Source: Gracilaria caudata
Lineage: Eukaryota > Rhodophyta > Florideophyceae > Gracilariales > Gracilariaceae
NCBI GenBank assembly: GCA_030374735.1
Contig: JASCIV010000520.1
Coordinates: forward strand, 1-13,152
Length of the DNA: 13,152 nt
Reading direction: 5' to 3'
The position numbers and the translations under genes were made by a program. Positions 9,119-13,152 of the stretch are shown here, piece by piece; position 1 is the stretch's first letter, and each line of letters starts with the position of its first letter. The notes below the pieces were generated by a model. The model saw only the letters and a program-made list of their open reading frames with translations. It made no database searches and had not been told where the DNA came from.

Positions 9119-9510
9119 AGTGCAGAGCTGGTCTTCTACAGAGTTAAAGAGATAATAAATGTGGAATTGATTGCGTTGTGAGATAGCGTTGCAGGAAGAG
9201 CGAACGTGTTGAAGAAAGGGGGAGAAACATGAGCGCAAGTGATCGCGGAGTCAAGTCGTTTTACAAGGGTACAAGGGTAACATTACAGAATACGAAACCC
9301 TGGCGCACATACCAAGGGTACGTTTTCGCAAGTCGCGAACGCCGACTCCAAAAACCTCAAGCATATTTCTATGCGCGCATTTTCTTGCTCGCGTTTCGTT
9401 CGTTTCCTACATTCCCCTGCTTCGTTCCACGGTGATTATCTCGGCGCGCAGTCATTCACCCAGTCCCATCTCTGTTATCTATCCAACGCTAGAAACCCAG
9501 CTTTCCCACT
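9119..9510. promoter_or_regulatory. Shared divergent promoter region of genes A and B
   Basis: These 392 bases separate the two start codons and must hold the 5' leaders and promoters of both genes. Directly upstream of each ATG there is a similar pyrimidine-rich leader: CCAGCT and a CACTATG context occur in both, which supports the chosen starts and a duplicated promoter-proximal segment. In the middle, the octamer CAAGGGTA occurs three times on the plus strand (9264-9271, 9272-9279 and 9313-9320). No clear TATA box or Shine-Dalgarno sequence is visible. Its regulatory role is inferred from position only. Confidence 0.6.
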
Positions 9511-12500
9511 ATGTCAGAGAACCCATCTTCTGCACGCACACCACCCTTTCGCATCTTCCTCAGTCACGCCGGCGAAGACAAAGAAACCATCGCCCGACCG
9601 TTGCGGAAACTCCTTCATGGCCATGGACTCTCCGTATTTCTCGACATCGAGTCCTTTCGTCTCGGTGATGACTGCCCGAATGTCATGCAACACGCTTTGG
9701 AAACCGCTCCCGTCGGCGTCTTCATCTTAAGTCCCGAGTTCGTAGCCAAGAACTGGCCCATGCGTGAGCTCCTGGCATTCGTCCGCCGTTATGAACGCGC
9801 CAAAGACGCCAATGAGCCTCCGCCTTTGCTCATCCCAATCTTTTACCGTTTTTCCACTCGCGAGTGCCGCGATCCGGCAATCTTCGAAGTCTACAGCAGC
9901 CTCTTCCGAAGACATGGTCTTTTCAAGCGTGCCCTGAACGATGATATACCGCTCAAAGATATCAAGCATGCATTGCATACGGCCGCCACCCTCTGGAGCA
10001 TTGGGAATGACATCGGTGCAACAAACTCCGAACGCCCGGGGATGGCCCCCGTCAGAGAATCTTTCATTCAGATCATTAAGAACAGGATTTTGGATATCCT
10101 TGGAATTGTGAGTCCTCAACTGATGGACAAAACCGATCAACCTGCACGAAAAGACGTATACACTCCATGCAACATGGTTCCACCAAATCCGCCCAGATTG
10201 ACCATGGATTATGCTTCGCTCACCACTTGTGAAGGAAGTTTAAAGGCTTCGATTTTGGGCAAAAGCGACACCCGAATTGTTTCTGTTATTGCTACTGGTA
10301 AAGGCGGAGTGGGTAAGACGTCCGCTCTGAGGGGATTAGCTCAAGACAATCAAATCAGACAGGTGTTTAATGGAGGCATTCTTTATCTTCAGCTCGGAAA
10401 TGATGCTTCGATATCGAATGTAGTGCAAGGAATTGCAAGCTTTGTTGATTGCACAGGAGGTTCGAATTTGGCAAGCGTGATAAGAACAGCCGCGTCTCTT
10501 GTAGAGGCATGCCAGGAGGCTTCGACATGGTTTGGTCAGCATTCGTGCTTGTTTCTCGTAGATGACATTTGGTGTGTTAATGGAATAGACCCCGGTGTGT
10601 TGAAAACTCTTAGGCTTATGGTGAACACAAACAGTAGAATAGTGTACACAACCAGAGACATGCACTTTTTACCTGTCGCTGAAGTAACGATTGAGTTTAC
10701 AGAAAAGGAACCGTTTGGGGACTTGTCGCGGCAAATGTTGATGAGACACGCAGGGTTTGAAGAACATACCGTGCTTGACCTCGAAAACAAGAATGCAGTC
10801 GAGTATTTTCTCACATTGTGCCAAGGACTTCCGCTTGGGTTTGGTATCGTCGGCAGTACGGTACGTCGATATTCGCCCATTTGCCTTCGTAGGCAGGACG
10901 CATGGTCAGAGTTTTTCCACGACATTTTATCGCAACAAAAGGATTTGATGAAGTCCAAGGCGATGTCATATGGTAGCTTAGCAAGGATTGTGGATGAATC
11001 TCTTCAAGTTCTCACTACACGTAGCGGACATGGGAAGTTTGGGTATTGGTTTCGAGCTCTGAGTGTGCTTCAAAAGCAGCAATCTGTTCCTATTCAGATG
11101 CTGCAAAATCTGTGGGACTTGGGCACTTTACAGGAAACCAGAACTGTGGTGGAGTCATTTGCTGATGTTTCAGTTGTGCAAATGATGAGAATCGACGGTT
11201 CAATGCAAATCAGAGTGCATGACCTTATTCTGAATATCGCTGTTCGCAAAGCCTCCGAAGAAGGTGAGAGAGAATGGTTCTTTCAGACACTTGTGCGCAA
11301 TTATATGGGATTTGAGGAAACGAAGGAGAGAGATCAGAAAACTGCAAATTCAGAGTTGTGCCATACGTGGTGGAATGTCGAAGATGATGGGTACATACAC
11401 AACAGTATTTGTCGAATACTCCGAAACGCAGGGTATGTTGAACAGCTACTGTGGCTGTTGTCGCAACCGCAGTGGATTGCGACGCGATTGGTGAATGGGG
11501 GGATCCTCAATGTAGAGGAGGACTTGGGTCATGGAAAAGCGATATGCAACGACAACGCTTCGCAACATCAAAATCACAGGGAGCACCTGCAGATGATAGG
11601 TAAGGCTGCCAGGCTGAGCGCGTCGTTTGTCAGAAACAATCCCCAAGCGGAGGAGGCTTGGTTTCAACTGCACGGGCGTTTGCTGTGGCACGCGACGCAG
11701 AGCGAGTTGACAAGGGATTTCGTGCAGAGGATGGAAATGTGTGCCCCGAGGCCATGGCTGAAAGCGTCGGCCTCGCTCTTGCAACAGGCGGGTGGTAGCA
11801 CACTCCAAGTTGTGAGCGTCCCCGGTGACGTGATGTGCACACGTACAGAGCATGACACAGTCTGGATTCTGTCGAGAGACATGTATAACGGGGTGATGCA
11901 TGTGGGAAGATATGAGAGCTCGAATGAGTACTACAGGCATGAGAAGCTTGAGATTTCAGAAGAGTGGACGCGCGATTGCGTTTGTGCTTCCTTCTTACCT
12001 GATCAGCGCAGAGTGGTGACAGCACATCAAGATGGAAACGTTTGTGTGTGGAACAGGCAAACAGGTGTTTGCGAGCAAGTTGTAGCACACGATTGCCCGA
12101 ATCACGAACGATGCGTGAACTTTTTCGCGGATGGGACTCAGCTTGCGCGTCAGATGAACGATAACTCTATTCAGTTGTGGGATACGCTTGGTAGCAAACG
12201 AGTGGGACAGCCGTTCCAAGGCCACACAGACTCCGTAAGGTGCGTGGCTGTGAGCATCGACGGCAGTCGCATCGTTTCTGGCTCAGACGACTGTACGGTG
12301 CGTATTTGGGACGCACAGTGTGGCATGGCCGTGGGACAGCCGCTTGTTGGTCACACAGCTTCGGTGCAAAGCGTTGCAGTCAGCGCAGACGGCATTCGCA
12401 TCGTCTCAGGTTCGGACGACCACACGGCGCGTATTTGGGACGCAGAGAGAAGCAAGGCCGTAGGGCAGCCACTTGTTGGTCACACACGCCCGGTGATATG

Positions 12501-13152
12501 CGTGTCATTGGGCGACGACGGCACGCGCATCATTTCAGGCTCAGAGGACAACACGGTGCGCGTGTGGGACGAGCAAAGTGGGACAGCCGTAGGGCAGCCG
12601 CTCGTAGGTCACACAGACGCGGTATCGTGCGTGGTGGTTAGCGCCGATGGCACCCGCATCGTTTCAGGCTCGGAAGACAGGTCGGTGCGTGTTTGGGATG
12701 CTGAAAGTATCATCGATGTGGAGCGGCCGCTGCATGGTCACACAGACTCTGTGAGGTGTGTAGCAGCAAGCTTCGACGGTACTATCATCATTTCAGGCTC
12801 AGAAGACAGGTCGATACGTGTTTGGGATGCTCAAACTGGCATCGCCTTGGGGCAGCCGCTCCGTGGTCACACTGACACAGTGTCGTGTGTGGTAATCAGC
12901 GCCGACGGCAGTCGCATCGTGTCAGGCTCAGAAGACAGCACGGTACGTGTTTGGGACGCTCATTCTGGGCACGCGGTGGGGTCGCCGCTCCGAGGTCACA
13001 CAGACACGGTATCGTGCGTGGCGCTGAGCGCCGACGGTAGTCGCATCGTGTCAGGCTCAGTAGACAGCACGGTACGTGTTTGGGACGCTCATTCTGGGCA
13101 CGCGGTGGGGTCGCCGCTCCGAGGTCACACAGACACGGTATCGTGCGTGGCG
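9511..13152 (+). CDS. TIR-NB-ARC-WD40 NLR-like protein (gene B), 3'-truncated by window
   Basis: The frame is open for 1214 codons and runs off the window inside the WD40 array. Domains: TIR about 12-118 (FLSHAGEDKE at 16-25; W-P-M-R-E-L with Glu86 at the NADase catalytic position); NB-ARC with P-loop GKGGVGKT 263-270, Walker B LVDD 349-352, RNBS-B SRIVYTTRD 375-383, GLPL 439-442 and an intact MHD-type motif V-H-D at 569-571; an Apaf-1-like helical region around LLSQPQWI (about 650-657); two divergent WD repeats (821-852 and about 870-893); then regular 43-residue WD40 units from residue 904. It is about 74% identical to gene A over TIR residues 11-120 by hand count, and collinear throughout. 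The start is supported by the shared MxxNxxSAxTPP leader and by matching upstream bases. The expected function is oligomerisation on ligand recognition by WD40, with TIR NADase output; this is inferred. The complete length and C-terminus are unknown. Confidence 0.93.
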   Translation, partial: MSENPSSARTPPFRIFLSHAGEDKETIARPLRKLLHGHGLSVFLDIESFRLGDDCPNVMQHALETAPVGVFILSPEFVAKNWPMRELLAFVRRYERAKDANEPPPLLIPIFYRFSTRECRDPAIFEVYSSLFRRHGLFKRALNDDIPLKDIKHALHTAATLWSIGNDIGATNSERPGMAPVRESFIQIIKNRILDILGIVSPQLMDKTDQPARKDVYTPCNMVPPNPPRLTMDYASLTTCEGSLKASILGKSDTRIVSVIATGKGGVGKTSALRGLAQDNQIRQVFNGGILYLQLGNDASISNVVQGIASFVDCTGGSNLASVIRTAASLVEACQEASTWFGQHSCLFLVDDIWCVNGIDPGVLKTLRLMVNTNSRIVYTTRDMHFLPVAEVTIEFTEKEPFGDLSRQMLMRHAGFEEHTVLDLENKNAVEYFLTLCQGLPLGFGIVGSTVRRYSPICLRRQDAWSEFFHDILSQQKDLMKSKAMSYGSLARIVDESLQVLTTRSGHGKFGYWFRALSVLQKQQSVPIQMLQNLWDLGTLQETRTVVESFADVSVVQMMRIDGSMQIRVHDLILNIAVRKASEEGEREWFFQTLVRNYMGFEETKERDQKTANSELCHTWWNVEDDGYIHNSICRILRNAGYVEQLLWLLSQPQWIATRLVNGGILNVEEDLGHGKAICNDNASQHQNHREHLQMIGKAARLSASFVRNNPQAEEAWFQLHGRLLWHATQSELTRDFVQRMEMCAPRPWLKASASLLQQAGGSTLQVVSVPGDVMCTRTEHDTVWILSRDMYNGVMHVGRYESSNEYYRHEKLEISEEWTRDCVCASFLPDQRRVVTAHQDGNVCVWNRQTGVCEQVVAHDCPNHERCVNFFADGTQLARQMNDNSIQLWDTLGSKRVGQPFQGHTDSVRCVAVSIDGSRIVSGSDDCTVRIWDAQCGMAVGQPLVGHTASVQSVAVSADGIRIVSGSDDHTARIWDAERSKAVGQPLVGHTRPVICVSLGDDGTRIISGSEDNTVRVWDEQSGTAVGQPLVGHTDAVSCVVVSADGTRIVSGSEDRSVRVWDAESIIDVERPLHGHTDSVRCVAASFDGTIIISGSEDRSIRVWDAQTGIALGQPLRGHTDTVSCVVISADGSRIVSGSEDSTVRVWDAHSGHAVGSPLRGHTDTVSCVALSADGSRIVSGSVDSTVRVWDAHSGHAVGSPLRGHTDTVSCVA
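12220..13152 (+). repeat. 129-bp tandem WD40-coding array of gene B
   Basis: Units begin at 12220, 12349, 12478, 12607, 12736, 12865, 12994 and 13123, always exactly 129 bp (43 codons) apart: seven full units and 30 bases of an eighth. Each encodes GHTxxVxxV, a SGSxDxxVRVWD-type strand and an AVGxPL linker. The last units are nearly identical: 12933-13023 equals 13062-13152 over 91 bases without a mismatch, reaching the window edge. Such regularity points to recent unit duplication and homogenisation, and the copy number may be variable or mis-assembled. Confidence 0.95.

Noticed and set aside
9119..9238. N-terminal extension of gene A by 40 codons
   Set aside because: The frame is open to 9238 but contains no ATG upstream of 9118 (it would need a TTG start), and gene B starts at the position equivalent to 9118.
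12240..12641. Plus-strand 133-codon frame rich in Arg and His with a repeating pattern
   Set aside because: It is a shifted-frame shadow of gene B's 129-bp WD40 repeats; the repeat pattern comes from the real frame.
12220..13152. CRISPR or satellite array, because of the regular period
   Set aside because: The 129-bp units are in frame, encode 43-residue WD40 repeats and are continuous with the NB-ARC reading frame.

Overview
The window looks like nuclear DNA of an intron-poor eukaryote. Two very long reading frames (1228 codons, and at least 1214 codons) have no visible introns. No Shine-Dalgarno-like sequence precedes either start, and about 5.4 kb of the window holds no recognisable gene. 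The domain make-up (TIR + NB-ARC + Apaf-1-like helical region + WD40) is unlike land-plant R proteins, which usually end in LRRs, and unlike animal Apaf-1, which begins with CARD. A compact-gene alga such as a red seaweed would fit, but the taxon is an inference at low confidence; another protist, or less likely a bacterium with large intergenic tracts, is possible.

Layout. Positions 1-5431 are gene-poor. They contain decayed pieces of TIR-domain genes (a short one on the minus strand at 1757-1813 and a longer one on the plus strand from 2647 to about 3125), a pair of imperfect 41-bp inverted repeats (713-753 and 5046-5086), some short tandem repeats, and no convincing intact gene. Positions 5432-9118 (minus) hold a complete TIR-NB-ARC-WD40 gene, here called A. 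Positions 9119-9510 are a 392-bp divergent intergenic region. Positions 9511-13152 (plus) hold a paralogue, here called B, which is open to the end of the window and truncated there, inside its WD40 array.

How they work together. A and B are head-to-head paralogues, about 74% identical over TIR residues 11-120 by hand count. Each has a P-loop, a Walker B, RNBS-B and GLPL motifs, and a glutamate at the position of the TIR NADase catalytic residue. They differ in two telling ways. The ADP-sensing MHD-type motif is V-H-D in B but L-H-G in A. The WD40 array of B is a clean 129-bp tandem array with near-identical units at the 3' end, while A's array has small deletions and lost GH dipeptides. By analogy with paired plant NLRs, and with fungal NLRs whose WD40 repeats diversify by unit exchange, I infer an innate recognition pair: repeat-based sensing coupled to TIR NAD+ cleavage. 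The two TIR relics upstream are also arranged head-to-head, which suggests that the locus family has expanded and decayed before.
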